Assembly (NCBI RefSeq): GCF_002116635.1
Contig: NZ_LQPW01000174.1
Location: 1 to 64,000, forward strand
DNA length: 64,000 nucleotides
Reading direction: 5' to 3'
Origin: Mycobacterium szulgai
Lineage (GTDB): Bacteria; Actinomycetota; Actinomycetes; Mycobacteriales; Mycobacteriaceae
The translations under genes and the position numbers were made by a program. Below the pieces are notes generated by a model. The model searched no databases. It was not told the origin of the DNA and saw only the letters and a list, made by a program, of their open reading frames with translations. Below are positions 28,548 through 36,244 of this stretch, in pieces (position 1 is the first letter of the stretch; each line of letters starts with the position of its first letter).

Positions 28548-30407
28548 ATGACTTACCTTATTGCTGTCCCCGAGATGTTGGCAGCTGCCGCAACGGATTT
28601 AGCGGGTATCGGTTCGAGCATCGACGCGGCGAATATCGTTGCCGCGGTGAGCACAACCCCGCTGGCCGCCGCCGGTGCCGATGAGGTGTCGGCGGCCATT
28701 GCGGCCTTGTTCGGAACGCATGCTCGCGAGTACCAAGCGCTCAGCGCGCAGATGTCGGCGTTTCACAGCCAGTTCGTGCAAGCCTTGACCGGGGGCGCGG
28801 GCGCCTACGCCAGCGCTGAAGCAGCCAATGCCTCGCCGATCCAGGCGCTGCTCGACGCGATCAATGCCCCGTCGGTCGCGTTGACCGGGCGCGCCCTGAT
28901 CGGCGACGGCGCCAATGCCACCACCCCGGGCGGCAACGGCGGCGCCGGCGGCTGGCTCTACGGCAACGGCGGGGCCGGCGCAGCCGGCGCACCCGGCCAG
29001 GCCGGCGGCAACGGCGGAGCGGCCGGACTCATCGGTAATGGCGGAACCGGCGGCCTCGGCGGGGCCGGCATGACCGGCGGCACCGGCGGAAACGGGGGGC
29101 AACTGTTCGGCAACGGCGGCGACGGCGGCCAAGGCGGAACGGGCCGACTCGGCAACGCCGCGCAGGGAATCAACAGCATCGACCCCGGCCAAGGCGGCAC
29201 CGGCGGCAACTCCTACCTGTTCGGCAACGGCGGCAACGGCGGCCAGGGCGGCACGGGCTGGGCCGGGGCAAACGGCGTCAACCCGACCGTGACCGCCACA
29301 AACTCATCCGGTACCAACGGCAATTCCTACGGCGGCCCGGGCAACGGCGTCACCCAGCCGCCCTACAGCGGCGGTGACGGCACCTCAGGGGTCGCCGGCG
29401 GAACCAACATCAACGGCGGCGCCGGCGGAGCGGGCGGAACCGTGTACTCGGCCCAGAACGGTCCCCACGGAGGAAACGGCGGCAACGGTGCCAGTGGCGC
29501 CAACGGCGGCAACGGCGGTGCCGGCGGTTACGCAGAGGGGACTGACACGAGCGCCGAAGCCTATGGCGGCAACGGCGGCAACGGCGGCAACGCGGTGGCC
29601 AGCGGCGGTGCCGGCGGCAATGGCGGCGGCGGCGGCTCGGCCAACGCCCCTGACTTCGGCCTCGCCTACGCGGGCAATGGCGGACATGGCGGAAACGGTG
29701 CCACCGGGGCCGCGGCCGGTGACGGCGGAAATGGCGGTGCCGGCGGCAATGGCGGCAATGCCGGACAGATCTTTGGCACCGGCGGTCACGGCGGCACCGG
29801 TGGAACCGGCGGAGCCGGCGGCGCCGGCGCCTCGGGCGGACCCGGTGGTGCCGGCGGCGCGGCCGGCGATGCGCACGGCGGCCTCTCCGCCCAGGGATTT
29901 CCCGACGGCGGTAACCGCGACTCCGGGGGCGACGGCGGTCAGGGCGGTGCCGGGGGCGACAGCGGCAACGGCGGCAACGGCGGCGTGGGTGGCAACGGTG
30001 GCAACGGCGCGAAATTCATCGGAATCGGCGGTGACGGCGGCGACGCCGGTGCGGGCGGCGCCGGCGGTCCCGGCGCTACCGGGGGCGCCGGGGGTGCGGG
30101 CGGCCACGGCGGCAATGCCACTGGGGGCGTTGATCTTGGCGGTGATGGCGGAACCGGCGGCAACGGCGGGGCCGGTGGCAACGGCGGTAACGGCGGACAT
30201 AGCGGACCCAGCGGAGGAGCCGGCGGCCAGGGCGGACTACTCGGAAGTGCGGGCAACCCGGGCGGTACGGCCGGGGGTGGGACCGGAGGCGCGAGTGGTA
30301 GCGGCGGCGCCTATGGCGCCGGCGGTGCCGGCGGCGCCGGCCTCCTCGGAACCGGCGGCAGCAATGGCACCAACGGCGGGGACGGCGCGCAAGGACTCAA
30401 TGGTTAG
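28548..30407 (+). CDS. PE_PGRS family protein
   Basis: 619 residues. Residues 1-95 form the PE domain (MTYLIAVPEMLAAAATDLAG, then a helical pair with AREYQALSAQMSAFHSQFVQAL); these are exported by ESX-5-type secretion to the cell surface. After a short linker (SPIQALLDAINAPSVALTGRALIG), residues 125-619 are Gly-Gly-Ala/Gly-Gly-Asn repeats ending at GDGAQGLNG, with no extra C-terminal domain. The PE domain lacks a neighbouring PPE gene, as usual for PGRS members. Such genes are largely restricted to slow growers of the tuberculosis/kansasii/marinum side of the genus. The repetitive DNA makes exact length polymorphic and assembly-sensitive. Confidence 0.95.
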   Translation: MTYLIAVPEMLAAAATDLAGIGSSIDAANIVAAVSTTPLAAAGADEVSAAIAALFGTHAREYQALSAQMSAFHSQFVQALTGGAGAYASAEAANASPIQALLDAINAPSVALTGRALIGDGANATTPGGNGGAGGWLYGNGGAGAAGAPGQAGGNGGAAGLIGNGGTGGLGGAGMTGGTGGNGGQLFGNGGDGGQGGTGRLGNAAQGINSIDPGQGGTGGNSYLFGNGGNGGQGGTGWAGANGVNPTVTATNSSGTNGNSYGGPGNGVTQPPYSGGDGTSGVAGGTNINGGAGGAGGTVYSAQNGPHGGNGGNGASGANGGNGGAGGYAEGTDTSAEAYGGNGGNGGNAVASGGAGGNGGGGGSANAPDFGLAYAGNGGHGGNGATGAAAGDGGNGGAGGNGGNAGQIFGTGGHGGTGGTGGAGGAGASGGPGGAGGAAGDAHGGLSAQGFPDGGNRDSGGDGGQGGAGGDSGNGGNGGVGGNGGNGAKFIGIGGDGGDAGAGGAGGPGATGGAGGAGGHGGNATGGVDLGGDGGTGGNGGAGGNGGNGGHSGPSGGAGGQGGLLGSAGNPGGTAGGGTGGASGSGGAYGAGGAGGAGLLGTGGSNGTNGGDGAQGLNG

Positions 30408-30440
30408 CCATGCCTACCCGACTTGAGGGCAGCCAGAAGC

Positions 30441-30824
30441 CTACGCCTGCAACCGGTTTGGCATCAGTGGAGATATCACCGCGGGACAATACGTGGCGAT
30501 CGCGACGATGGTGAACGCCGCCGCGACATCGCGCGACATGCCGCTGTTTTCCGACATCTCGGCGGTAATGGACTCGAACGTCCAGCCCTGCTGAACCACC
30601 ATCGGACAGACCGAACGTCCCAGCGCCATCGTGCTCGCGGGTTGGCTGTAGGAGATTCCGGCGTTGTTCAACGCGTTCAGGAAGGCGTTACCCATCATGT
30701 CGGCGTGTATGGGGGCCGCCATCGTCGCCGAGAGACCGAACACACCGGCGATCAGCGTCAGAAGGGCGCCCGCGTGCCGGCCCGCTTGCCAGTTCCGTGT
30801 CTCACAGTCTGCCTGTGCCGTCAT
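30441..30824 (-). CDS. Secreted DUF732-family protein, positional counterpart of lprJ (Rv1690)
   Basis: 127 residues from ATG 30824; an in-frame TTG lies at 30857. The N-terminus holds a hydrophobic signal segment (ALLTLIAGVFGLSATMAAPIHA). The mature part contains the DUF732 pattern: FLNALNNAGISY, GRSVCPMVVQQGW and a second Cys in AIATYCPAV, probably disulphide-bonded. DUF732 proteins are small secreted mycobacterial proteins of unknown function. The gene sits between the Rv1691 orthologue and tyrS and shares their orientation, as lprJ does in M. tuberculosis, although no lipobox cysteine is visible. It is transcribed away from the RiPP cluster. Confidence 0.8.
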   Translation of the reverse strand: MTAQADCETRNWQAGRHAGALLTLIAGVFGLSATMAAPIHADMMGNAFLNALNNAGISYSQPASTMALGRSVCPMVVQQGWTFESITAEMSENSGMSRDVAAAFTIVAIATYCPAVISPLMPNRLQA

Positions 30825-31164
30825 CGCTCGTTTCTCATCTGTCTGCTTTGCACTCAAGCCACAAATTCACCGTGGACAACAGTGGTCAACGAGAGTCACG
30901 TCGACAACACAGTGCGGTAAAGATTTGCGCTCTAACGCGTTTCTCGATCAGAGCAACCGCGCAGCCTGGACTATCGCAGCGCCTGCTGTGTCCCCCAATC
31001 GGTGGACACAGCGTCCACACCGACCGGGGGACAACGTTTTCCTCCTGTCAAAAGCTGGTTGTGGGATACAGCCGAGTCGCGATCCGCCTAAGAATTGGTC
31101 TCGAAGCGGAGAACGGCAAGACCCCGGATCCGCTCACCCGGTCCAAAAGGAAGTGAGGTGACAG
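30825..31164 (+). promoter_or_regulatory. Upstream region of RiPP precursor 1 (divergent from the DUF732 gene)
   Basis: About 340 bp without a supported gene. It contains CACACCGACCGGGGGA (31016-31031), an element that recurs in similar form upstream of precursors 2 and 3. Overlapping it is an imperfect inverted repeat (CGGTGGAC with GTCCACACCG, about 31000-31023). A purine-rich ribosome-binding region, AAGGAAGTGAGGTGA, ends 3 bp before the TTG start. Confidence 0.5.
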
Positions 31165-31245
31165 TTGTCCCACGAGCTCCTGTTCTGTGAGAGCGAGACC
31201 CCACTCGCGGCCCCGGCGTTCCGCGCCGGTGATGCCTACGAGTGA
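31165..31245 (+). CDS. RiPP precursor peptide 1 (HELLF family), 26 codons
   Basis: TTG start (31165), TGA stop (31243-31245). Leader MSHELLFCESET, then the variable part PLAAPAFRAGDAYE. The first 12 residues match those of two other tiny genes at 34523 and 36245 (M-[SA]-H-E-L-L-F-[CTS]-E-x-E-T), and all three end in Glu. Each lies in the YcaO/TfuA locus, so they are proposed substrates for those enzymes. A purine-rich AAGGAAGTGAGGTGA precedes the start. Compared with the other two, the start codon and ribosome site are weaker, and its last five codons form the left arm of a perfect 15-bp hairpin. It is too short for standard gene calling. The precursor role is inferred from the family pattern and context. 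Confidence 0.8.
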   Translation: MSHELLFCESETPLAAPAFRAGDAYE

Positions 31246-31269
31246 CGTGTCCCCTCACTCGTAGGCATC
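31231..31269 (+). terminator. Hairpin 1: perfect 15-bp stem overlapping the end of precursor 1
   Basis: GATGCCTACGAGTGA (31231-31245) pairs perfectly with 31255-31269 across a 9-nt loop. The left arm is the last four codons plus stop of precursor 1. No T-run follows. It could protect the short mRNA 3' end or attenuate read-through. Confidence 0.75.
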
Positions 31270-31315
31270 GGCGGGGGTCCCACCACCTCCCCCCCAAGTC
31301 TGGGACCCCCGCCGA
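31268..31315 (+). terminator. Hairpin 2: perfect 15-bp G/C stem
   Basis: TCGGCGGGGGTCCCA (31268-31282) pairs with 31301-31315 across an 18-nt C-rich loop. It abuts hairpin 1. No T-run follows. The left arm resembles those of hairpins 3, 4 and the one after precursor 3. Confidence 0.75.
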
Positions 31316-31387
31316 ATTCCAAGGGCATTCAGGTACTCCACCGAGTGACCCGGCCCACGAGTGAGACAACCGCCCTCAACAAAAACC

Positions 31388-31439
31388 TCGGCGGGGGTCT
31401 CAGACCTCCCAATCCCCCCCTTATCGGGATCCTCGCCGA
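31388..31439 (+). terminator. Hairpin 3: 14-bp stem closed with three G-U pairs
   Basis: TCGGCGGGGGTCTC (31388-31401) pairs with GGGATCCTCGCCGA (31426-31439). All three departures from Watson-Crick pairing are G-U wobbles if the plus strand is transcribed, which supports an RNA rather than a DNA structure. The loop is C-rich. Confidence 0.65.
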
Positions 31440-31443
31440 ACCT

Positions 31444-31503
31444 TTCCAGCGGGGTCTCATCGGTGTCCCCCCTCCCCCCCTTCCCGATGAGATCCCGCTG
31501 GAA
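31444..31503 (+). terminator. Hairpin 4: 20-bp stem followed by a T-rich tract, upstream of ycaO 1
   Basis: TTCCAGCGGGGTCTCATCGG (31444-31463) pairs with 31484-31503; the only mismatch is a G-U wobble. TTCTTTT follows, so it has the form of an intrinsic terminator. It sits 53 bp before the YcaO start, so partial read-through would give more precursor than enzyme. Confidence 0.75.
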
Positions 31504-31556
31504 TTCTTTTGTGTAATGGTTTCCCCGTCCGGCCTCCGACTAAGTAGCGTGAAGCC

Positions 31557-32807
31557 ATGTCCGACGTCGCCGGCCCCGGCACCACAGAACTGGCGGGCCC
31601 AGATTGGTCGCATTGGCCTGCACGTGTTTTGGGCCACGCCGACCCGTTGACAATCGGGCACCACGCAGGCACCCACCGCATCATCTCCCCCGAACAGACC
31701 TGGCTGGCCGTGCAGCCGCTGTTGGAGCCGGCCGGCATCACCCGGGTCGCCGACCTGACCTGGCTCGACGATCTCGGCATCCCGACCGTGCAGGCGGTGC
31801 GGCCAGCCTCGCTGACATTGTCGGTGAGTCAGGGTAAAGCCACGACATATCGCGCCGCCCAGGTATCGGCCGTCATGGAATCGCTGGAAAACTGGCACGT
31901 CGAGAACATCACTCCGGATTTATGGTCCACGGCCACAACCGACCTCAGCTCGGCACTCACTTACGACCCGGCCGATCTCAGCCGTCCGACCGGAAGCTTC
32001 TACCACCCCGGCGCCAAGCTGGACTGGATGATCGCGACAACTTTGCTGACCGGACGCCAAACATGGGTGCCCTGGCTTGCTGTGGTGGTCAACATTTCGG
32101 TCGCCGACCACTGGGGGCCACCGGTGTTCGGCATGGACACCACCGGATTGGCCTCGGGCAACAGCTATCACGAAGCGACCCTGCATGCGCTGTACGAGAT
32201 CATGGAACGCCACGCCATGGCCAGCGCCGACCCCGAAACGACCCTATTCGCGGTACCCCTCGACGATGTGCGCCGCTCCGACTGCGGCGAGCTGGTCGAC
32301 ATGGTGTATCAGGCCGGAAGTGAACTGCAAATCGCCCGCATCGACACCTGGGACGGCTTCTATTGCTTTGCCGCGGAACTCACCTCGCCGATGACGCAGA
32401 TCCCGTTCAGCGGCAGCGGCCTGCATCACGACCCCAATGTGGCTCTGTCCCGGGCGATTACCGAAGCCGCACAGTCTCGCCTGACCGCGATCAGCGGCGC
32501 GCGGGAAGACCTGCCCTCAGCCATCTATCAACGATTCGCCCGGGTCCACACCTACGGCCCCGCCCGCCGATCCATGCAGGCGATGCCCACCGCGGGCCGA
32601 ACACCGTGGCACACCGACTACAGCGACTCGCTGCCCGACCTCACTGCCGCGGCGGCGACCGCGGTGACCGCCCGGGCCGGCACCGAACCGATCGCGGTGG
32701 TGTGCGACTTCCCGCACGCAAACGTTCCGGTGGTGAAAGTCATCGCCCCCTGCCTGTCCGCGTCAATCATTTCGCCAATGCGCACCCCGTTGCAGGAGCA
32801 CGCATGA
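31557..32807 (+). CDS. YcaO-domain cyclodehydratase/thioamidase-type enzyme 1
   Basis: 416 residues. YcaO enzymes activate peptide backbone amides with ATP to form azolines, amidines or, with TfuA, thioamides. Visible signature segments: LSVSQGKATTYRAAQVSAV then MESLENWH; GNSYHEATLHALYEIMERHA; and HHDPNVALSRAITEAAQSR followed by LTAISGAREDL, which carry the conserved Glu and Arg residues of the ATP site. The N-terminus has LAGPDWSHWPAR, shared with the second YcaO. No fused leader-binding E1/ocin-ThiF domain is seen, and no dehydrogenase gene is nearby. The ATG has only a weak ribosome site. The stop overlaps the TfuA start by 4 bp, indicating a functional pair. Ribosomal protein modification is less likely because of TfuA and the adjacent precursors. 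Confidence 0.92.
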   Translation: MSDVAGPGTTELAGPDWSHWPARVLGHADPLTIGHHAGTHRIISPEQTWLAVQPLLEPAGITRVADLTWLDDLGIPTVQAVRPASLTLSVSQGKATTYRAAQVSAVMESLENWHVENITPDLWSTATTDLSSALTYDPADLSRPTGSFYHPGAKLDWMIATTLLTGRQTWVPWLAVVVNISVADHWGPPVFGMDTTGLASGNSYHEATLHALYEIMERHAMASADPETTLFAVPLDDVRRSDCGELVDMVYQAGSELQIARIDTWDGFYCFAAELTSPMTQIPFSGSGLHHDPNVALSRAITEAAQSRLTAISGAREDLPSAIYQRFARVHTYGPARRSMQAMPTAGRTPWHTDYSDSLPDLTAAAATAVTARAGTEPIAVVCDFPHANVPVVKVIAPCLSASIISPMRTPLQEHA

Positions 32808-34255
32808 CCGCCGGCGCGCGCGTTGTCGTCACAGCAGGACCGACGATCGGTGCCGGCGACATTCACGCCGTGCTGCCCAACGCCGAAGTGGTACCACCCA
32901 TTTCATTCGGTGACGCCTTCGGTTATGGACTGCGGCGCGGCGACACGCTGCTCATTGTCGACGGGCTTTTCTTCCAGCACGCGTCGGTTCGCCATAAGGA
33001 GCTGCTGACTCTACTCGACGACGGCATCCGAGTAGTCGGTTCATCGAGCATGGGGGCATTGCGGGCCGCGGAGCTGCATCCGTTCGGCATGGAGGGCTAC
33101 GGCTGGGTCTTCGAGGGGTACCGAGACGGAGTCCTGGAGGCCGACGACGAGGTCGGCATGGTGCATGGCGACCCTGAAGACGGGTACCCGGTCTTCGTCG
33201 ATGCGCTGGTCAACTTGCGCCAGACCGCGGCCCGAGCGGTTGAAACCGGTGTGCTGTCTCCCGCTTTGGCGGATCGGCTCATCGAAACCGCCCGCGGCAC
33301 CACCTTTACGATGCGCACCTGGGATCGGCTGCTCGACGCCGTCGGCGTACCGGAAAGCAAAACCGTCGCAAAGCAATTGAAGTCGCTACGAGTCGACATC
33401 AAACATGCCGACGCGCTACTGGCGCTCAACGAGATCGTGCGGGGCCAACGAGACGTCGCGGTTCGGCCCACCCCACCGCCGACCGTGTGGTCGCAGCGCT
33501 GGCGGCAACGGTGGGCACCGCCAACACCCGTCGCGGTGGCCGGCGGCGACGGCGCCGAGTCAGTCGTGGATATCCTCGACGTCGATGTGCTTGCACTGCT
33601 GAGCATTTGCGCCGACGATCGGTGGGCCTACCTGCCCGCCCTCGAGCAGGTCGCTGCCTGGTACCGGAACCTGACGCACCCCGGCGAAGACGGCAGCGTT
33701 CGCGAGCGCGCTTCTCGTGCCGTGAGCGAGGTCGCCGCCGACAGCTACAAGCGTGCACTGGAGTTGATCGCGCACCGATACGCGCTGGCTTCCGGCTTCA
33801 TCGACGAGGCCGGCTTCCCCGAGTCGGTCAGTTCGCACTGGCTCACCACAGAGGAGCAGGAAACGCTGGGCGACGACCCGATTGCGATCTCGGCGCTGCT
33901 CACCACCCGCACGCTGTTCTTCGCTCGATCGCTACCAGCCATCCAGCATTTCCTCGATCTGCTGCGCGAGGACCCGCGGCTGCCCGAATGGCGGGCGCTG
34001 GCGGCGCGAGCCTTGGCGGCACGCGACGAATTAGCCCGTCAAAAGCCACATTTGAACCTACGCCGGCCCGACCCGGCGCAGCTCAAAATCCTCTTCAGCA
34101 AACGCTGGGAAACCCCGGTGGACCGCATTGAACTGGCCCGGCGCGGCCTGATGACCGAAGACTCCTTCTACAACGCAGCTGCGCTGTTCGCCGTCGCCGC
34201 CGCCGACGACAAACTGCCGTCGATCTTCGTAGGCGTGCTGGGCGCACCCAGCTAG
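32804..34255 (+). CDS. TfuA-like protein, YcaO partner
   Basis: 483 residues. TfuA proteins accompany YcaO in trifolitoxin-type and thioamide-forming RiPP clusters; in thioviridamide-like pathways and McrA modification TfuA is thought to help deliver sulphur. The N-terminal 200 residues carry the TfuA core: VVVTAGPTIGAGDIHAVLP, a middle hydrophobic strand LLIVDGLFF, then GSSSMGALRAAELHPFGMEG and VGMVHGDPEDGYPVFVDALVN. The C-terminal 250 residues are helical and have no assigned domain. Start ATG 32804 overlaps the YcaO stop (ATGA); a longer in-frame reading over YcaO is rejected. It is the only TfuA in the window and would have to serve both YcaO proteins. Confidence 0.92.
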   Translation: MTAGARVVVTAGPTIGAGDIHAVLPNAEVVPPISFGDAFGYGLRRGDTLLIVDGLFFQHASVRHKELLTLLDDGIRVVGSSSMGALRAAELHPFGMEGYGWVFEGYRDGVLEADDEVGMVHGDPEDGYPVFVDALVNLRQTAARAVETGVLSPALADRLIETARGTTFTMRTWDRLLDAVGVPESKTVAKQLKSLRVDIKHADALLALNEIVRGQRDVAVRPTPPPTVWSQRWRQRWAPPTPVAVAGGDGAESVVDILDVDVLALLSICADDRWAYLPALEQVAAWYRNLTHPGEDGSVRERASRAVSEVAADSYKRALELIAHRYALASGFIDEAGFPESVSSHWLTTEEQETLGDDPIAISALLTTRTLFFARSLPAIQHFLDLLREDPRLPEWRALAARALAARDELARQKPHLNLRRPDPAQLKILFSKRWETPVDRIELARRGLMTEDSFYNAAALFAVAAADDKLPSIFVGVLGAPS

Positions 34256-34522
34256 ACCCCGCTCGACCGGTTGCGCCCGCTCGGCGACCCGGGCCTCGCG
34301 TGTGCATCCTGGGCGCGACAACCGACCGTGTCGCAGCCTGGGTACACACTGAAAACCCGCTGCTCACAATCGATCTCGAATCGCCGGTGCCGTCCGCTGT
34401 CCACCGATCGGGGGATGTGAGAATTCATCCTCCGGTCCGCTATTAGTGGGACAGCCGCCCCTCCGACGGCGGCGAATGATGAACCGTGCGCTCCGACAGG
34501 CAGGGGAAGGAGGTGATCACAC
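34256..34522 (+). promoter_or_regulatory. Leader region of precursor 2
   Basis: 267 bp without a supported gene. It contains GTCCACCGATCGGGGGA (about 34398-34414), similar to the element upstream of precursor 1, and ends in the strong ribosome site of precursor 2. Confidence 0.5.
34507..34518 (+). promoter_or_regulatory. Exceptionally strong ribosome-binding site of precursor 2
   Basis: AAGGAGGTGATC is the exact complement of the 3' tail of mycobacterial 16S rRNA (GATCACCTCCTT), 12 of 12 bases. It lies 4 bp before the ATG, with GGAGG 9 bases from it. The same sequence precedes precursor 3. Confidence 0.9.
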
Positions 34523-34615
34523 ATGTCACATGAACTCTTGTTCACCGAGCATGAGACGACCTACGGGCTCTGCGTCGTCCCGGTGGTGTACTGCTCAGAC
34601 GGCTTCGTCGAGTAG
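34523..34615 (+). CDS. RiPP precursor peptide 2 (HELLF family), 30 codons
   Basis: ATG 34523 to TAG 34613-34615. Leader MSHELLFTEHET, then the variable part TYGLCVVPVVYCSDGFVE, which contains two Cys, one Ser, one Thr and two Tyr. The leader matches precursors 1 and 3, and DNA similarity to precursor 3 runs from the ribosome site through about codon 16 and then stops, the pattern expected of conserved leader and diversified core. Its ribosome site complements 12 bases of 16S rRNA, implying heavy translation of a very short product. The second YcaO gene begins 93 bp downstream on the same strand. Confidence 0.88.
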   Translation: MSHELLFTEHETTYGLCVVPVVYCSDGFVE

Positions 34616-34708
34616 CCCCCAGACGCGCACATCCACCTCGGTAAAGATCCCCGCCGGCTCCCTGTTCTCGCCAGTCGTCAAGTCCCGCAACCAAGGAACT
34701 CAAAACTC

Positions 34709-35959
34709 ATGCTGGAACGTTGCGGCTCCCGCGGGGATGTGTTGGCCGGCCCCGATTGGTCACACTGGCCCGAGTGCTCACTGGCCGGCGGGGATCCGAC
34801 CACGATCAGCCACCGCGAAGGAACCTATCGTGTCATCTCTCCCGACCAGACGTGGTCTGCGATATTGCCTTTGCTAGAACCTGCCGGTATCACCCGGGTC
34901 GCCGACCTCACCTGGTTGGACGACATCGGAATTCCAACGGCGCAGGCGGTGCGCCCGGCTTCGCTGACGTTGTCGGTGAGCCAGGGCAAGGCGATCACCT
35001 ACCGGGCCGCACAAGTCTCCGCGGTAATGGAGTCGCTGGAAAACTGGCATGTCGAAAGCGTTATGCCCGACTTGATGACAACGGCCACAATCGATCTCGC
35101 ACCCGCGCTGACCTACGATCCACAACAGCTGCGCCGTCCGGCCGCAAGCGTCTACCACCCCACCACCAAGCTGCACTGGAAGTTGGCGACGACGTTGCTC
35201 ACCGGCCGTCGGACCTGGGTGCCGTGGGAGGTGGTGCTGGTCAACGTTACGGTGCGCGACGCGTGGGGCCCACCGCTGTTTGCCATGGACACCACGGGGT
35301 TGGCTTCGGGCAACAGCTATTACGAGGCGACCCTGCACGCCCTGTACGAAATCATGGAGCGCCATGCCATGGCCGTCGCCGAGCCGGGAACGACTCTGTT
35401 CGAGGTGCCACTCGACGATGCCGCCGGCTCCGGCTGCGCCGAGCTAGTCGACATGATTCACCGGGCCGGCAGCCGACTGCGCGTCGTGCGGATTGACGCC
35501 TGGGACGGCTTCTACTGCTTCTCTGCGACTCTGAGCTCTCCTACCATCGAAATCCCGTTCAGCGGCAACGGGTTACACCACGACCCCAACGTGGCACTGT
35601 CGCGCGCGATCACCGAAGCCGCACAGTCGCGCCTGACCGCGATCAGCGGGGCGCGCGAAGACCTTCCGAGTCTGCTTTATCAGCGGATGGGCAGGCTGCA
35701 CAGCTTCGCCGCGTTACAGCGGTCGACAACGCAACTTCCCACTGCGGAGCCCACCGTGTGGGAAGTGGAAGCCAACGACTCGCTCAATGACTTGGTGGCC
35801 TCGGCCGCGACGGCTGTGGCGACTGAAGCCAGCACCGAACCGCTTGCCGTGGTGTGCCACTTCGCCGGTGCCTGCATTCCCGTCGTGAAAGTCATCGCAC
35901 CGGGTCTGATGTCGTCGCCGGTGTCGCCGACTCGCGTCCCGCTGGATCAGCCGGCCTAG
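34709..35959 (+). CDS. YcaO-domain enzyme 2, paralogue of the first
   Basis: 416 residues, the same length as the first YcaO and colinear with it, with long identical stretches (RPASLTLSVSQGKA, YRAAQVSAVMESLENWH, YEATLHALYEIMERHAMA, HHDPNVALSRAITEAAQSR). All YcaO ATP-site segments are retained. ATG 34709 follows AAGGAA by ten bases. It has no TfuA of its own and is followed by the third precursor. Divergence from the first YcaO is spread over the whole protein, especially residues 130-190 and 320-360, so it is an old duplication and possibly specialised for a different precursor. Confidence 0.92.
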   Translation: MLERCGSRGDVLAGPDWSHWPECSLAGGDPTTISHREGTYRVISPDQTWSAILPLLEPAGITRVADLTWLDDIGIPTAQAVRPASLTLSVSQGKAITYRAAQVSAVMESLENWHVESVMPDLMTTATIDLAPALTYDPQQLRRPAASVYHPTTKLHWKLATTLLTGRRTWVPWEVVLVNVTVRDAWGPPLFAMDTTGLASGNSYYEATLHALYEIMERHAMAVAEPGTTLFEVPLDDAAGSGCAELVDMIHRAGSRLRVVRIDAWDGFYCFSATLSSPTIEIPFSGNGLHHDPNVALSRAITEAAQSRLTAISGAREDLPSLLYQRMGRLHSFAALQRSTTQLPTAEPTVWEVEANDSLNDLVASAATAVATEASTEPLAVVCHFAGACIPVVKVIAPGLMSSPVSPTRVPLDQPA

Positions 35960-36125
35960 CCAGGCCCCAACCCGGCACAAGTCCCGAACAAGGCCCGCCG
36001 ATTAGGCCGATACACGCAGCACCGCAACCGTTTTCGAGATGCTGAGGCCAAAGCCTCCAACTCGACTGTGGCACTAAACACACCGACCCGGCCCTTTCCG
36101 ACCCGTGTTTACGTGTGTTAGGTTT

Positions 36126-36155
36126 CCAATTGGTAGTCACTTGACTACCAATTGG
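36126..36155. promoter_or_regulatory. 30-bp near-perfect palindrome upstream of precursor 3, candidate operator
   Basis: CCAATTGGTAGTCA (36126-36139) and TGACTACCAATTGG (36142-36155) are exact reverse complements separated by only 2 bp (CT). The near absence of a loop favours a dimeric regulator site over a terminator, and no T-run follows. It is 89 bp before the precursor 3 ATG. Its A/T content stands out against the G/C-rich surroundings. A CACACCGACCCGG element resembling those upstream of precursors 1 and 2 lies at 36079-36091. Confidence 0.7.
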
Positions 36156-36230
36156 CTCAGAATCATTGCTTGCCCCGTACTACCGACTACCGGCTCAGGC
36201 CCAATCCTGCGCCGGATCCGAGTGACCCGG

Positions 36231-36242
36231 AAGGAGGTGATC
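36231..36242 (+). promoter_or_regulatory. Exceptionally strong ribosome-binding site of precursor 3
   Basis: AAGGAGGTGATC again matches 12 of 12 bases complementary to the 16S rRNA tail, two bases before the ATG (GGAGG seven bases from it). Confidence 0.9.
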
Positions 36243-36244
36243 AC

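Noticed and set aside
29385..30200. Minus-strand Ala/Val-rich frame and plus-strand shadow frames in the PE_PGRS gene
   Set aside because: They are by-products of the GGCGGC repeat coding of the PGRS region.
28920..30400. Short regularly spaced repeats resembling a CRISPR or minisatellite array
   Set aside because: The periodicity is that of Gly-Gly-X codons in one uninterrupted PE_PGRS frame. No constant repeat with unique spacers was seen, and no cas genes are nearby.
30441..30824. DUF732 protein as a lipoprotein like LprJ
   Set aside because: No lipobox cysteine is visible after the hydrophobic segment; a cleaved signal peptide fits better. The positional link to lprJ is kept as tentative.
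32363..32803. Upstream extension of the TfuA frame over the YcaO gene
   Set aside because: The extension is antiphase to a conserved YcaO coding region, has Arg/Pro-rich composition and lacks similarity. ATG 32804 with the ATGA overlap is the natural start.
31557..32807. YcaO as an E. coli-type YcaO acting on ribosomal protein S12
   Set aside because: Context with TfuA by 4-bp overlap, a paralogue and three small precursor genes favours peptide modification.
34523..34615. The HELLF peptides as leader peptides for transcription attenuation of the YcaO genes
   Set aside because: Their amino acid sequences, not just codon runs, are conserved. Precursor 3 has no gene downstream, and no run of one rare or regulatory codon is present.
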